Shown: positions 10,590 through 21,774 of the stretch, piece by piece | How positions within the stretch are numbered: the first letter of the stretch is position 1 | Layout of the letters: every line of letters starts with the position of its first letter | Assembly (NCBI GenBank): GCA_018806985.1 | Contig: JADANN010000338.1 | Location: 1 to 64,000 of the forward strand | Origin: Angiostrongylus vasorum | Taxonomy: Eukaryota; Nematoda; Chromadorea; Rhabditida; Metastrongylidae | Reading direction: 5' to 3' | Length of the DNA stretch: 64,000 nt | Made by a program: the position numbers and the translations under genes | Notes under the pieces: generated by a model | Seen by the model: only the letters and a program-made list of their open reading frames with translations | What the model was told of the DNA's origin: nothing | The model's database searches: none

Positions 10590-10930
10590 ATGCTGAAGCA
10601 GTTCAATGCATGTGAAGCTTCCGTCCAAACCCGCTCAGGCGAGCTAGATGTCCTAACCCTCTAAAGTTGGGATACTGGCGCCAGATCTCGCTTGGAAGAG
10701 CTTTCACTGATTTACAAAGAACTACTTATGGCTATAGTGACAACATGGCAGCACTCTAGCTTGGCCGTCCCACAACTGCAGAGTTAGTTTGCCTGAACAG
10801 CATTCACTGACATTTATAGCGAAGACCAAAATCTTCGATCAGCAGTCGAAACAACGCTGAAATGTTGAAGGATTCTACTGATAATGGATGTGATTGAACG
10901 AATCGAACGAAAGAAGTACTGGGGTCTGCA
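10590..10930 (+). repeat. SINE-3 copy, decayed
   Basis: Plus orientation. It matches other SINE-3 copies in CAGCATTCACTGACATT, CAGCAGTCGAAAC, and GAACGAATCGAACGAAAGAAG. Confidence 0.45.
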
Positions 10931-11352
10931 CAATATCCGATGTAGGTTCGCGTAAGAAAATAGAAATTTTTTGCGAACTTTTTATTGCGTTAACATCAAA
11001 AAAAGCAAAGTGATTATTTCAGCACAACTACTACTGAGAAATTAAGTACCGCTAGTGGATTCCATATAGATGGCTTTATTGGCCCATCAAATATAAGTTT
11101 AAGACCATCATTTTCTTAGAGGTGGTGACTTTGACTCCGTTTCCTTACCATTTCCATCGGTTCGCTAAGTAACAACAGAACTTGACAAAACCAAACAAAG
11201 ATCGGCTCAATATAAACTACGAAGTAAACTGTCTAGGTGGAAACTTGTATCGATCTATCTTAGACATCTTGAAATTTGTCACGACAAACGTTAACCATGA
11301 TGAGCATCTACAGCTCGTCATAAACATTCACCGTGAGTGGGTGCTTGATGTG

Positions 11353-12883
11353 TCATACACTACCTGTTTAAAAAACTCAAAAAGAAACTTACAACTCACC
11401 TGTTTGACCATTGTAGTCGACAGCAATGAAAGTTTTTTGTACCTCGTGAATACAAGCTCATTGCAGTTCAATACAAATCGGACGTGTTACCATGCACTGA
11501 TCGACTAATATTTATAAATACCTGTTGTTCAGAGAAATCACCAGGATACGGTAGCATCTCTGGTGCTGGTGGCACGATTTCATTGGACTGCTCAAGAAAG
11601 GACTTTGATTGTATGGAATCGGTACAGTATTCATAATTGTCGAATCCTGCTCACCTGAGAAACCGATGGTCTCTCAAAGCTGGTCGTTCTAGGCAGAGCA
11701 CAAAATGCCGCTTGTCGTTTTACGTGATGTACCTGACGGGAGCCACCTTTAATTCAAACAGTGTACGCATAGTACATCATCGTAATCATTTCTGTTCGCT
11801 AGTACGTTGTGCCAAAGTGGTGTGGTGCTTACCATTATAACTTTCTCCATTAGGTGATATTCTGTAATAGTTTACAATACTACCACCAAAACTCGACACA
11901 AGGTCAAACGGCAAGTAATAAGGACGTAGTTGCGAAGCAGGACTTGTATCCAAATATGATGGGGCTGGTGCTGGTGCTGATGCTGGTGATGGTGCAGCTT
12001 TGTACTGTGGTGGATAGGCACTGCTGATTGGAGGATATGAACTGAAAGATAGGAAGGAAACAACGCACTTTAGATATGCAGATATTTGCAGATACTAGGG
12101 CACCACCAGTCGCCTTCATAGCAGTCCTGATTGTAAGTGGCACTGAAGCCACTAACGTTCTGAGAACAATATATGTGCGCAGTCGTAACTTCTCATTGAT
12201 GCCATAAGTACTGATGCCACTTAATACATGCTAGGAACTGGTTTGTCCCAGCACGAAACCAACCAATTGTACTATCCCTTTGAAAGCGGGGAGTCGATAC
12301 CAAAGCTTCTCTACGAAGCTCCGTATTTCTACGTACTTTTATGTAGGCAGCCCACAAGACCTATGGAAAACCACTAGAATTCAACGACGTTCATAAAGAA
12401 GACGAAAGGCCCTTGAGCAAGAGCCAAACTCACAAACGAAATCCGAAGACCTTCATAGATGATGAATGCAAAGCAACGATTCGTATCTCAGTTTCACACT
12501 ATAAATCGCCTAAGCAAAAGGAAAACCACAGAGTTTGAGGTTCGCCAAATGACCGTTGGTCTCCCTGAAGAGCTCGAACATGGCGCATGTGTTTTCCTTT
12601 CTTTTTACACAATTACTCCATTATTTTCTCCATGTTGATTCAACACTCACATTAAATTTACGAGATGATTTCTGTCCGATAGCCACGCAATTCGATTTGT
12701 GCTTACTCATACCACGGGTTCTTCGTGGGACGGGTTTCTTGCTATTGGTGTGCAATCCTATAGTTTTCCGATTCGCTACGCTCATTGATCATCGTTTGCA
12801 CAATAACTCAAAAAAACTGACTGCCTATAAACCTTGCAATAATAGTCCACATATGTGCATTGCTCAAGAAGGGCAGTTCTTAA

Positions 12884-12919
<36 letters not shown>

Positions 12920-13718
12920 CATGTGGCGCAGTCGTTGGAGGCGCCCTGCAACATAAACGTGGAATCGATACCCGCGCCCAAGGCCCACCAAAGCCTTCCA
13001 TCCCTTCGGGGTCGGCAAATTGGTGCCAGACTTGTCTGGGAGGATAACAGCACTGGCTCCATATATCGGGAGGCCACCACAAGTGATTGTAAAGGCTAGA
13101 TATGCATTCAATCACCTCTAAACGATACTTGATGAAGTCGAATGTATCCCTCAGGGATTGATCAACGCTGAAAGCCTTATTCTTTATCCTTGAAGTACAA
13201 TAGTTTAATAGAAAGTTGGCAGCAATCTGTTTCTGTTTACTCCGCGACATTCGATTTTTTTTTCTTCTCATTACCCTTTTCACTTTATACTCAAGGCGAA
13301 AAGCTATCGAAGACGATAAATGGTTGAAGATTTTATTGCGATAAGGATATGATATAAAGAAATTTATTATAAAAAAAGACTGTTTGAGGGAATTTCCACG
13401 TTTCAGTCATGAGACACTAATCAGCAGTTATATAAGAGACCTATTCTTGAGTGGTATCACATCAGTTGCAAATCTACAATCTTTTTCCACCTTGCCCTTA
13501 TTGAATGCTCAAGACTGTCGTTTTATGAATTTGAACTGAGAGTTCGCCTACCTTCTTTGAGCACATGGATTACCACATGGAGAAAATCTTTGGTAACCAC
13601 AACGTGGACCACCGAAAACAGCACCAACACCACTACCACCGCCGCCAGCACGTATTCCTCCGCCAAAACCTACTTGGGGTAGTGTGAGGCTGTTGAGAAG
13701 AAGTGTGGCTGTGTGAAG
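11353..13718 (-). CDS. Secreted Gly/Pro-rich cysteine-containing protein (six exons)
   Basis: Minus-strand exons 13552-13718, 12104-12142, 11833-12041, 11522-11646, 11400-11442 and 11353-11363 join in phase into 197 codons plus TGA. The first exon read (phase 0 start) gives a hydrophobic leader HTATLLLNSLTLPQVGFGGG, a Gly-rich run, then RCGYQRFSPCGNPCAQR. Later exons give ATYNQDCYEGDW, a Pro/Ala run (PSPASAPAPAPSYLD), YYLPFDLV, VNYYRISPNGE, NYEYCTDSIQ, EIVPPAPEMLPYPGDF and VDYNGQTGSV. The initiator-Met exon is upstream and was not found. The donor of the 39-nt exon is ambiguous (12104 or 12107). The 1.4-kb second intron holds a (TA)n run and a SINE-1. Composition suggests an extracellular or cuticle-associated product (inference); no family was recognised. 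Confidence 0.7.
12886..12917. repeat. (TA)n microsatellite
   Basis: An uninterrupted alternating AT run immediately before the head of a SINE-1. The same arrangement recurs at 18408. Confidence 0.9.
12918..13180 (+). repeat. SINE-1 copy in intron of the 11353-13718 gene
   Basis: Plus orientation, well preserved: GTGGCGCAGTCGTTGGAGG (A box), GGAATCGATACCC (B-box position), AAGCCTTCCATCCC, GTCGGCAAATTGGTGCCAGA, and a final GGGATTGATCAACGCTGA block. It causes several long spurious ORFs on both strands. Confidence 0.85.
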
Positions 13719-14067
13719 CTGGAAGTGTTCAGTGAATCGATGGTAGATAGGGAGATTTTTTTTGTCAATTAATTGGAAAACAGGTTTAAATAAATAATAT
13801 GGAGATGGAAACTTTCAACTGATGAGTGTCTGACAGAAAAAAAATTTGGGCGTCATAGATATAACTAATCGGGATCAACTCTAACTTGAACAGGCTTAGT
13901 GAAATAACTTGAAGGACCGACTTTCAATAAATCTCGAATTAATAAATAGTTTATCTAAATCTTACGGCTGTTCTTGGTGAGGCTTAATGAAGTAGATGAT
14001 ATCGAATCCGTTAGAGTGAAAGTACAGAGATTTCGAGTCCGAAAGGATAGAAGTACAGACATTATCA

Positions 14068-14200
14068 TTCGGTAGACTACCGCAATTCATAGTGTACGGA
14101 TTTGCATTCAGCCACCTCTACGGTGCTCCGAATGGAGACGAAGGCATGATGCATCCTTCAGGGATTAATGAACGAAGAATGCTTTATCACTTCACTCTTT
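14068..14200 (+). repeat. SINE-1 3' fragment
   Basis: Only the distal half is present: TTGCATTCAGCCACCTC, then GATGCATCCTTCAGGGATT and a decayed terminal block. Confidence 0.55.
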
Positions 14201-14689
14201 GTGAAGTAGTAGACGAGTTGTTAAGCGAGACGAAAACGCACCATGGAATATGCTCGACCATTCGTCGTATTTCCGAAAGCCGACACAGCCAAACGACGCC
14301 GTGTGACGTGGTTTGGAACGAACTTGGTGCAGGATCGTATAGGCATCGTTGTTAAGTATTCTAAGTCGCATTTAAATACTGTAATCGCTTTGATATAGTG
14401 TTCGAACACGTCCTCAACAATGATCATTATTATCCTAGCACCTAAATGACAATAACCGCCGGCTTCTTCATGAAGCAAAGCAAGATCGTTGGCGGCATAA
14501 AGCAGAAAGAAGACCTTAAACTCTCAAGAAATTGATGAATCGCGAAACACAGAGGAATGGACCGGTGTAATGATTTTTCTGGCAATACACCGAGACATTT
14601 AGGTGATCTTCTATCAAATGCTGCTGAGCAAAGAAAGCTAAAAGAATATTCGTCAATGCTATTCTAAACACTAACCGAATGTAACTTTA

Positions 14690-15058
14690 ATCATGCTGAG
14701 ATATTTGCAAAACTCTACACCGCACGTGTCTGCGGTGGGGAACGAACGCGTTATTGTCCTTTCCGGGGACTAACGCGTTCACCACCACACCATGCGGGTC
14801 CTTCGTTTCGCCTGTCTCTCACCTAGTTCTATCGATCTTTTTGCCATCAGCAATCACCCGTCAGCTGAGAGACAGGCGAAACGAAGGACCAGCATGGTGT
14901 GGTGGTGAACGCGTTAGTCCCCGGAAAGGACAATAGCGCGTTCGTTCCCCACCGCAGACACTTGCAGTCCGGAGTTGTGCAAATATCTCAGCATCATTAA
15001 AGTTATGTTTCTCAATACATACCCTGCCGTTAAAAAAGAGTAGACAGTAAATAATAAG
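14690..15058. repeat. SINE-2 inverted pair, best-preserved palindrome
   Basis: Left arm (minus) about 14690-14830 and right arm (plus) about 14860-15058 are near-perfect reverse complements over roughly 130 bp. They include CGGTGGGGAACGAACGCG, CCCCGGAAAGGACAAT (right), GGTGTGGTGGTGAACGCGTT and GAGACAGGCGAAACGAAGGA. Only the short SINE head (GATCTTTTTGCCATCAGC) separates them. The right arm alone carries the complete tail. Confidence 0.85.
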
Positions 15059-15269
15059 TTAAAATTGTGACTAACGGAATATCTAATTCAGTTTGTGGGA
15101 AATGGCAGTTCTTCAAAGTCGCCGATAAATTTAAGAGAAAAAAATTTTTTTGGAGGAAGCCATCGACAAGACGTATAACTTATTTTTTTGAATTTTGAGC
15201 AGTTTCTTAGTGAGATGTTTGAACCAACTGAATGTGACTTGATGTGATTACCATCATTCCTCACACATC

Positions 15270-15461
15270 TTGAGAAACAACACGTTCTCTGAACACTTGA
15301 CCCAAATCATTGCTGCTCTGAAGACGCCATTGGCCCCAGAACGTGAGCCACAACAAACTTTTGTTTTAAAAGCGGTAACACATAAGCCTGTCAGTAAACC
15401 TCGAGCAATCTTATCACTACATCAAAACACTGACTATTCAATATCTCATAAGAAATATTAG
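15270..15461 (+). CDS. Low-confidence coding-like ORF
   Basis: An open frame with protein-like composition (LTQIIAALKTPLAPEREPQQ, then HKPVSKPRAILSLHQ) and a weak acceptor upstream (CACACATCTTGAG). No family was recognised and no neighbouring exon found. It may be chance. Confidence 0.2.
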   Translation: MRNNTFSEHLTQIIAALKTPLAPEREPQQTFVLKAVTHKPVSKPRAILSLHQNTDYSISHKKY

Positions 15462-17159
15462 GAAGGAAAATTTATGACGTGTTGTGCTTGCGTGTTTTTT
15501 TTAATCGGGGCGTATTTTCTAATCATTAAAAGCGTTTCAGAGCATTCGACACATAAAACCCACGCTTTGACGCGACCCGCGTTGTTGACATGGGGATCCT
15601 ACTAATAGATAGTCATATTTTCTAGCAGATCCAACGCGCTAGTACTGAAAAGCGATGCTTTTGCCTATTAAAAGATCGCTAGGAAGAGTGAGAAATGAGA
15701 AGAAATGTGCATCTAGACCCTTTCCGCAACTGGGTTGTGTTCATGATAGTCATCTCAGCAGCGTTATTTTGCAGACGAAGAGACAAATTTCTAACTATGT
15801 AAAACCTTTAAGCTCAGACCTCGAACACTAGCTTAAATCCGATATCTCTATCTCGACACTAAACCCTATAATACTAAAAACTGGCTATGGAACTAAATCA
15901 GTCACTTTCACAATTTCATTGCTTCACTTGATTTAGGCCTTATTCTAGTATTGTTCGAGAAAAGTCATCGTCCTTAATATGAAGGGTGAAATGTTCAGCA
16001 CTCTATTGCGTTTCAAAGCTAATTACACAGTATATTGTTGGAATTTATGATTTAGGCAGAGGATTTCCAACAGTCAAGAACAATGTTACAACTTTTACTT
16101 TTGGCCTATTCTTTCTTCATGGCTGGGTTACGACGTGTGATGTAATCATAGGGATGCTGAAATATAAGCAAAACTCAGAACCTCATTAGGGCATGGAACT
16201 CGTGATTCGCGTCACAGGGGCTAATGTGCTATTTATTATACCACCTGAACCGAGCCCTTTGCTTTGTTTTTCTCTCAGCTAATGCCATGATGCTAATACC
16301 AATCACCTGTTAACGAGAACGATATGTGGAGCACAAATATGTGCCTAACCTAGCAAGTTTGAAGCGGCAGCCAAAACAACAATGTTTTAAGTTTTGCATG
16401 AGTTCGAATCCTAACTAAGGTTCCAGATTTTGCTTGTGTCATAAAATCACAATAGTCAAAAAGTGGTTAGGCACAAATAGATAATAGTGATTCACGAAAT
16501 CACCCAATGTCCACCTTCACTGCAATAACCAACTATGTTGCAGACTTTGTTCAACAGTTCGTTAAAATAACGAGCTTCATTGAACCACAGCCGCTCTTTT
16601 AGATAACCTATACCTTTCTACAGTATTCTAAGCAAAGAAAGTTGAAAAGGGACTCCAGCGTTTTGTTAACGTAGTGTTGGGCCTATTGATAACAATAAGT
16701 GCTGCTGCTGTTAGCAATAGGCAGTGTTAACACCAATAACTGTATGTTCTTTTTAAAATTATTGGCTAGTTTTCATAGTGTTTATAAAACAGTATGTGTT
16801 TATTCCCATAACATTTAACATGGTTATCGATTGTCTTGTGGTAGTCACTACCTTTCCTATCGATGATTTTAGCTTTAGATCTTATCCTAGCCTCTAATGA
16901 CTGTGAGGTCACAATAACTGACATCTCTCAGCGTTCTAAAAATATTTATTTCCTATATATTATAACTTCACCTTTCTCTATTCTTTATGTCATAAGTTTA
17001 GATCGTTTGGTGAAGCATATTGTGATTAGGCGATTATTGTATTCATGCATGGCGTGCTAAAAATCCACTGTACATGACGAAAAGTCAAGGTGACGCAATT
17101 AGTTCATAAAACTGACCTTCGTTTAAACTTTGATTTATGAGGGAATACGAATGCGAAGG
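15462..17159. other. Mostly gene-free stretch with a SINE-2
   Basis: Apart from the minus-orientation SINE-2 at about 16080-16345, no exon or repeat was recognised. The small open frames here lack splice sites and look like chance. Confidence 0.45.
16080..16345 (-). repeat. SINE-2 copy, decayed
   Basis: Minus orientation: TTCATGGCTGGGTTACGA, GATGCTGAAATATAAGC, then CAATCACCTGTTAACGAGA near the head. Confidence 0.5.
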
Positions 17160-17435
17160 ACACGTTTAGTGCAGTGGATAGTTGTGCTCTGGAACACACA
17201 TGCGATCTCTGGGTCGATGCCGTACCTTGGGCCAACCAAGCCTTCCATTCCTACGAGGTTAATAAATTGGTACCAGACTTACCTGTGAGGGTAACACCAC
17301 TGACTTCGTACATCGATAGGCCACCAAAAGTCATTATGAAAGCCATATGCATTCATTCATCTACACGACGCCACGAATGATGTCAAATGCACGGCGCATT
17401 TCTTAAAAATTGATCAACCCAGAACACTCTATTCT
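17160..17435 (+). repeat. SINE-1 copy
   Basis: Plus orientation: TAGTGCAGTGGATAG (A box), CTGGGTCGATGCC (B box), AAGCCTTCCATTCC, AAATTGGTACCAGACTTA, CATCGATAGGCCACC, then a decayed tail. Confidence 0.75.
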
Positions 17436-17439
17436 TCTA

Positions 17440-18400
17440 TCCTTACGATTGTAAAGAAGTAGAATTGCTTCTGTGTGTATGTGTGCTTAAATAAGATCGT
17501 TATTATTTTATATGGCTAGTTTAGGTCAGTGAGTCGGCTACCAGCTAGTCCATAGACCTGGCTTGTGGTGACGATGGTGAATTATCGAAACTGTTGGACA
17601 TGAGAATAAACGTGTGCGTTGTCAATCTGATAAGCATCAAGAAGCGACAACATGTGGATTTAACTAGTCGCTTTCCAGATTTTCTTCTTGTTTTCATGAA
17701 ATCTCAAGCAACTTCTTTGAAAAAGAATTCGTTCATTTCGAGATCGGAGGACATCATTTGATAATTTGATGATGAAGTATGAAATCAATCATCGACATCA
17801 TTTTTCGTGCTTCGTGGCCGCATCGGTGTTTACGACTGATACACTTTCACTTTCTTTCGCCTCTTCTTCTGAGAAGGAAGCCCGAACCGTCTACCTTCTA
17901 GCTCGGATTTATTTTTAACATATTGAAATGGTGCGTTTTGATGTTTGAACACACAATCTCTACATATTCTACTTGGTATTGCTTTCACATTTCAAGTTTA
18001 ACTTGCAACGAAAAGAACGACATAAATCTATTCCATTTCATTAACGAAAAGCATCATATGAAACTATGTGAACCACATACAACATAAATGGCGGAAAAGA
18101 AAGCTCAAACGAATAAGATCTAGCCAAATTTGTCGGATTGATCCATGACCAGACGACGTGTACATGTCAAAAATGGACAACAGACGGCTACATTCTGCTG
18201 AGAGCCACTGTGGATTCTTTTTTTTCCGAAATTCTTCTTTCAAGATTTTTCTTAAATTTTGGGGTTTATGAATCCAGTAATGTGGTAAATGTAGACGATC
18301 ACTAATGAATAGTTCGATGTCACAGATTGCATAAGGGAAGCTGTGTGTTCTTGATTATTACATTTAATGCTTGTAGTTGACTCATTTTTTTCTTTGAAAA
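17440..18400. other. Stretch without recognisable gene
   Basis: No convincing exon, RNA gene or repeat was recognised on either strand. Confidence 0.4.
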
Positions 18401-18406
18401 TGTATC

Positions 18407-18407
<1 letters not shown>

Positions 18408-18443
<36 letters not shown>
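18408..18443. repeat. (TA)n microsatellite
   Basis: Alternating TA run directly upstream of a SINE-1 head, as at 12886. Confidence 0.9.
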
Positions 18444-18444
<1 letters not shown>

Positions 18445-18446
18445 CA

Positions 18447-18730
18447 TTGGCGCGTGTGGCGCAGTGGTCGGAGGCGCCTTGCAACAGACGTGGAATCGAT
18501 CCCCGCTCGCATGACCCATCAAGCCGTCCATCTCTCCGGGGTCGGCAAATTGGTACCAGACTTGTATGGGAGGATAGTAGCAGTGGCCCGATACATCTGT
18601 AGGCTACCGCAAGTCATTGTAAAGGCCAAATATGCATTCAGTCACCTCCAAACGATGCTTAGTGGAGTCGACTGCATGGCGCATCTCTCAGCAATTGATC
18701 AACGCCGAGAGCTTTGTCCTTTATCCTTTT
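18447..18730 (+). repeat. SINE-1 copy, near-consensus
   Basis: The clearest copy: GCGCGTGTGGCGCAGTGG (A box), GGAATCGATCCCC (B box), a core block ending GGTACCAGACTTGTATGGG, ATTGTAAAGGCCAAATATGC, CACCTCCAAACGATGCTTAG and TTGATCAACGCCGAGAGC. A and B boxes are spaced as in tRNA genes. Other copies are compared with it. Confidence 0.9.
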
Positions 18731-19912
18731 CTAACATTGACAAACTCTTCTTGATGAGTTGACACCAGGTCAACATACGCTTTTGATGTTGAATGGCTAG
18801 TGCTTTAGAAGCTTCGTCTTCTTTAAACCGTTTTCGTTTTTAAGGACTAAAACTGCTCCTATATTTTTCATACATTGTAGTGGATTACACATATTTAATC
18901 ATCCTATGTAGGCACCAAGAAAACTAGCCATTAACTTCCGCTAACAAGTAAAGTCTCCTAATCGCCTCCATCACGGCTCATCACTGCTCACTCGACAGTT
19001 CACCTGTAGGTTCCGCCTACTCGAGGGAATGGATATTTTTTCCGTTCTTTTTTTATTTTTTTCTTCAGTTTCTTGCTGGACTTTAGCTTGGTTGGTCGGT
19101 TTTATACATCAATACGTATTAATTGTTCATTCGGTATAGAAAAGAGTTTGTATGGCATTCTTTTTATAGAAACTGGTACACTTACCCGTAACTAAGAGTG
19201 TAGGCAATTTTGCTTCTGAAGCAAAGTGTTCTTAGTGAAGTTGAATATCATTTGCGATAGAGGACAAACTACTATGGTGCTATCAGTGAATCACTTCCTA
19301 TAAAGTTGTAGCTAATGGATTTAGAGCAAATAAAGCGACAATGGTAGTAATCTGATCGAGCGGATTTGTCAACGATTGCTGTTTTATCGAATGTCAACGA
19401 GGACTTGAATGATTATCGACATTCAAAGGTGGGTATTTAATTCGCCACTTTGCCAAGTAGACGAAGAACGCAATGTGTTTTCGCCTCAAAACGAAACACT
19501 TGGTCAAAAGAAAATCCCGTTTAGCTGCCCTTTATTAGCGATGAAGTAAGTGTAGATATATGGATGCTTAAGAAGGTCACATCTAGAGGAATTGGAAGCG
19601 ATTGTTGAAATACCGCCCAATACTCTACTTCGTCAATTAGCTCGTAACCACCTGTGTGGCTGTCTATGTGAAACACCAAATTGCGTACTTTACCTTTACG
19701 CCAGGGGACGGACGGTGAATGCATGAGTTCAGGTACGATATACGTCATCTCGTGTAATACTTGCGGAGACGAATATAATGGCGAAACGGGCAGACTTTAA
19801 GGTATCCGCATAAAAGAACATCTAGATGTCAAACGAAAAACAAGGCAAAGTACCCCACTAGGCACGCATAGGATGCAAAAGCATAGCGGAGACGATTTTG
19901 ATATAAAGGTCA

Positions 19913-20169
19913 TTTTGTTTACTTTCTATTTTCTGCCTCTGCAACTTTCACATCAGAGTTTTATGCGAAATGCAACCACAACGATGCTGAGATATTTGCC
20001 AAACTCCGGACAGCATGTGTCTAGGTGGGAAACGAGCGTGCTATTACCCTTTCCGAGAGCTAACGCGCTCACCACTGTACCATATGGGTCCTTCGTTTCG
20101 CCTGTCTCTCAGCTAGTTCTATCGATCAGTGCCAATCACCCATCAACGGGATTGATCTGGGAAGCCCAC
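19913..20169 (-). repeat. SINE-2 insertion with 10-bp target-site duplication
   Basis: A 257-bp minus-orientation SINE-2 is bounded by ATAAAGGTCA at 19903-19912 and 20170-20179. Removing it and one repeat restores the Penelope-like reading frame (GDDFDIKV to ILVQDAQ), matching the uninterrupted paralogue on the minus strand at 32355-32570. This defines the element's ends: tail at TTTTGTTTACTT, head at GGGAAGCCCAC. Confidence 0.85.
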
Positions 20170-20517
20170 ATAAAGGTCACTATTCTCGTACAGGATGCCC
20201 AGATAGCAACGCCCAAACTTCTTGAGGCTTTTTGGATGAATGCTATGAACCCTACAATGAATAGCAAGGAGGAATGCCCAGAGCTCACATGCGACCTGGA
20301 GCAGTATCGTCTCATCGACTTTTAAAGTGGGATGGTGCAGTCATCAATCATATGCGACAATAATCAGCCGTTCTTTTCTTCCTCAGTGAAACACACGTAA
20401 AAAAGGTGCGTTTTTCGAGAAGGTGCCGACCGTGTAATTATCGTTCAGATTCCCATCTTTCTGTTTGTGCTGTTGAAGCGTTTGACCTAGTAAATTACGC
20501 ACCAGTGTTCCCTTCCA

Positions 20518-20549
20518 GGCTCTGAAGAAATTCTGCCAAAACGTCAGCT
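20518..20549 (+). ncRNA. Hammerhead-like motif (decayed)
   Basis: GGCT-CTGAAGA-stem II-AAAAC-GTC-AGCT. The G of the conserved GAAA is mutated to A, so it is probably inactive. Confidence 0.45.
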
Positions 20550-20696
20550 ACCGCTGTGTTATATGTGTTCTGTGTATGGAAGTAAACATGTGCTGAATAA
20601 CAACCTCGCAATTGCTGAACAAGAAGACGACGCAAAGTGTTTTGTCGTCCATATTTCGAATATTAGAAAAGGATAGGATTTTCAGCGATGATCATT

Positions 20697-21015
20697 CCGT
20701 GGAGGATGCGCCATGCATTTGATTCCATTCGTAGCATCGCAGATTGCATGATTGATTGTATATCTGACAAGCGCATGGTACAACAATATTTCAAAAACCG
20801 AATCTTCTTCAACCTCGGTATAACTAATTAACATGCAGTCCTTCATGAGCCAACACGAGGTTTATAAAAAAGCTCATCATTGGAAAGAATACATAATCTG
20901 CAATTACAATGGTTTGTAATGACACACCGCTATATCGAGTCAGTGTTTTCATCCTCCTGAACAAATCTGATATCAACTTACTGGTCTCCGGGTTTTGGAA
21001 GGCTTGATGTGCCCG
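20697..21015 (-). repeat. SINE-1 copy, decayed
   Basis: Minus orientation: GAGGATGCGCCATGCATTTGATTC at its 3' end, TATATCGAGTCAGTGTTTTC and a core complement TGATATCAACTTACTGGTC. Confidence 0.6.
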
Positions 21016-21366
21016 GGATATAGGTCGAACCAAGAACCAGTTCTACAGTAGGTAGGGATTTGATTTTCCTCTAATCTGAACATTTACCAGTACGATGCGT
21101 CACGTGAGAATCGAGATCTTTGTAATTCTCCAAGGCGGTGATAAAATATCGTCGATATGCCTCAATATTAATTGATTCTAGAGTGATTTTTCTTTAGGAG
21201 ATTGTAAACAGGGGGGTAGCCAGCTCAAATCGTGAATTGATTTCACGAATTTAACCGTTGAATATGTGTTCGAAACTAGGTAGTTACACTATAAACGTTC
21301 TTAGATTACTAACGAGTAGCTTCTTTCAATTACTTGGATACTTATATGGGGCTCTTCATAGGAGAT

Positions 21367-21622
21367 TATGGTATTCGGCCATTTGAGCTATAAATATGTT
21401 TCCACTTTTGAGACGTTTTCTCTTTGGAATCTCGAGAAATCCGTTCATAGGAAATTGTGCACATCCCTCCATTTGAGCTATAAATGTGTTTCTACTTTTG
21501 AAAGGTTTTCGCTTTGGAATCTCGAGAAATCCGTTCATGGAAGATTGTGCATTTTCCGCCATTATATGTTTCTACTTTGGAGAGCTTTTCTCCTTGGAAT
21601 CTTGAGAAATCCGTACCAAGCC
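21367..21622. repeat. About 90-bp tandem repeat, three units
   Basis: CTCGAGAAATCCGTTCAT recurs at 21431 and 21521, and CTTGAGAAATCCGT at 21601. The first two units are 90 bp apart and the third is shortened by about 10 bp. Each unit includes CATTTGAGCTATAAA and TTTGGAATCTCGAG. Both strands stay open across it, producing unlikely repetitive ORFs (99 and 68 codons). Confidence 0.85.
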
Positions 21623-21774
21623 TTCGGAGATCGTAAGCCAACTATTGGTTATTATGTTTGCGAGTGAGGTTTGCCATCGTTTGACTGAGGTTTTACCAAT
21701 ATGGCAACGATTCCAGAAATCTTGAACACTGTGGATGAGCTTTAGTGAACCAACAAATCATTGCTGACGGCAGA

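Larger units (their letters stand above)
19480..20640 (+). mobile_element. Penelope-like element 3' part with GIY-YIG endonuclease remnant
   Basis: Plus-strand frames, interrupted by shifts and a SINE-2 insertion, encode the C-terminal part of a Penelope-like protein. The order is IEIPPNTLLRQL-like sequence near 19600, NHLCGCLCETPNCVL near 19640, SCNTCGDEYNGETGR (GIY-YIG motif, first Tyr region) near 19755, IRIKEHLDVKRKTRQSTPLG near 19808, QKHSGDDFDIKV near 19875, then after the SINE KLLEAFWMNAMNP and EECPELTCDLEQYRLIDF to a stop at 20325. A hammerhead-like motif follows at 20518. No reverse-transcriptase motif was recognised. This is a truncated fossil copy. Confidence 0.75.

Noticed and set aside
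11182..11508. 108-codon plus-strand ORF
   Set aside because: Antisense to the last exons of the 11353-13718 minus-strand gene. No independent support.
12556..13047. 163-codon plus-strand ORF
   Set aside because: It runs through the (TA)n repeat (coding an Ile-Tyr run) and a SINE-1. No splice sites or protein-like composition.
12864..13283. 139-codon minus-strand ORF
   Set aside because: Shadow over the same TA run and SINE-1 inside an intron of the minus-strand gene.
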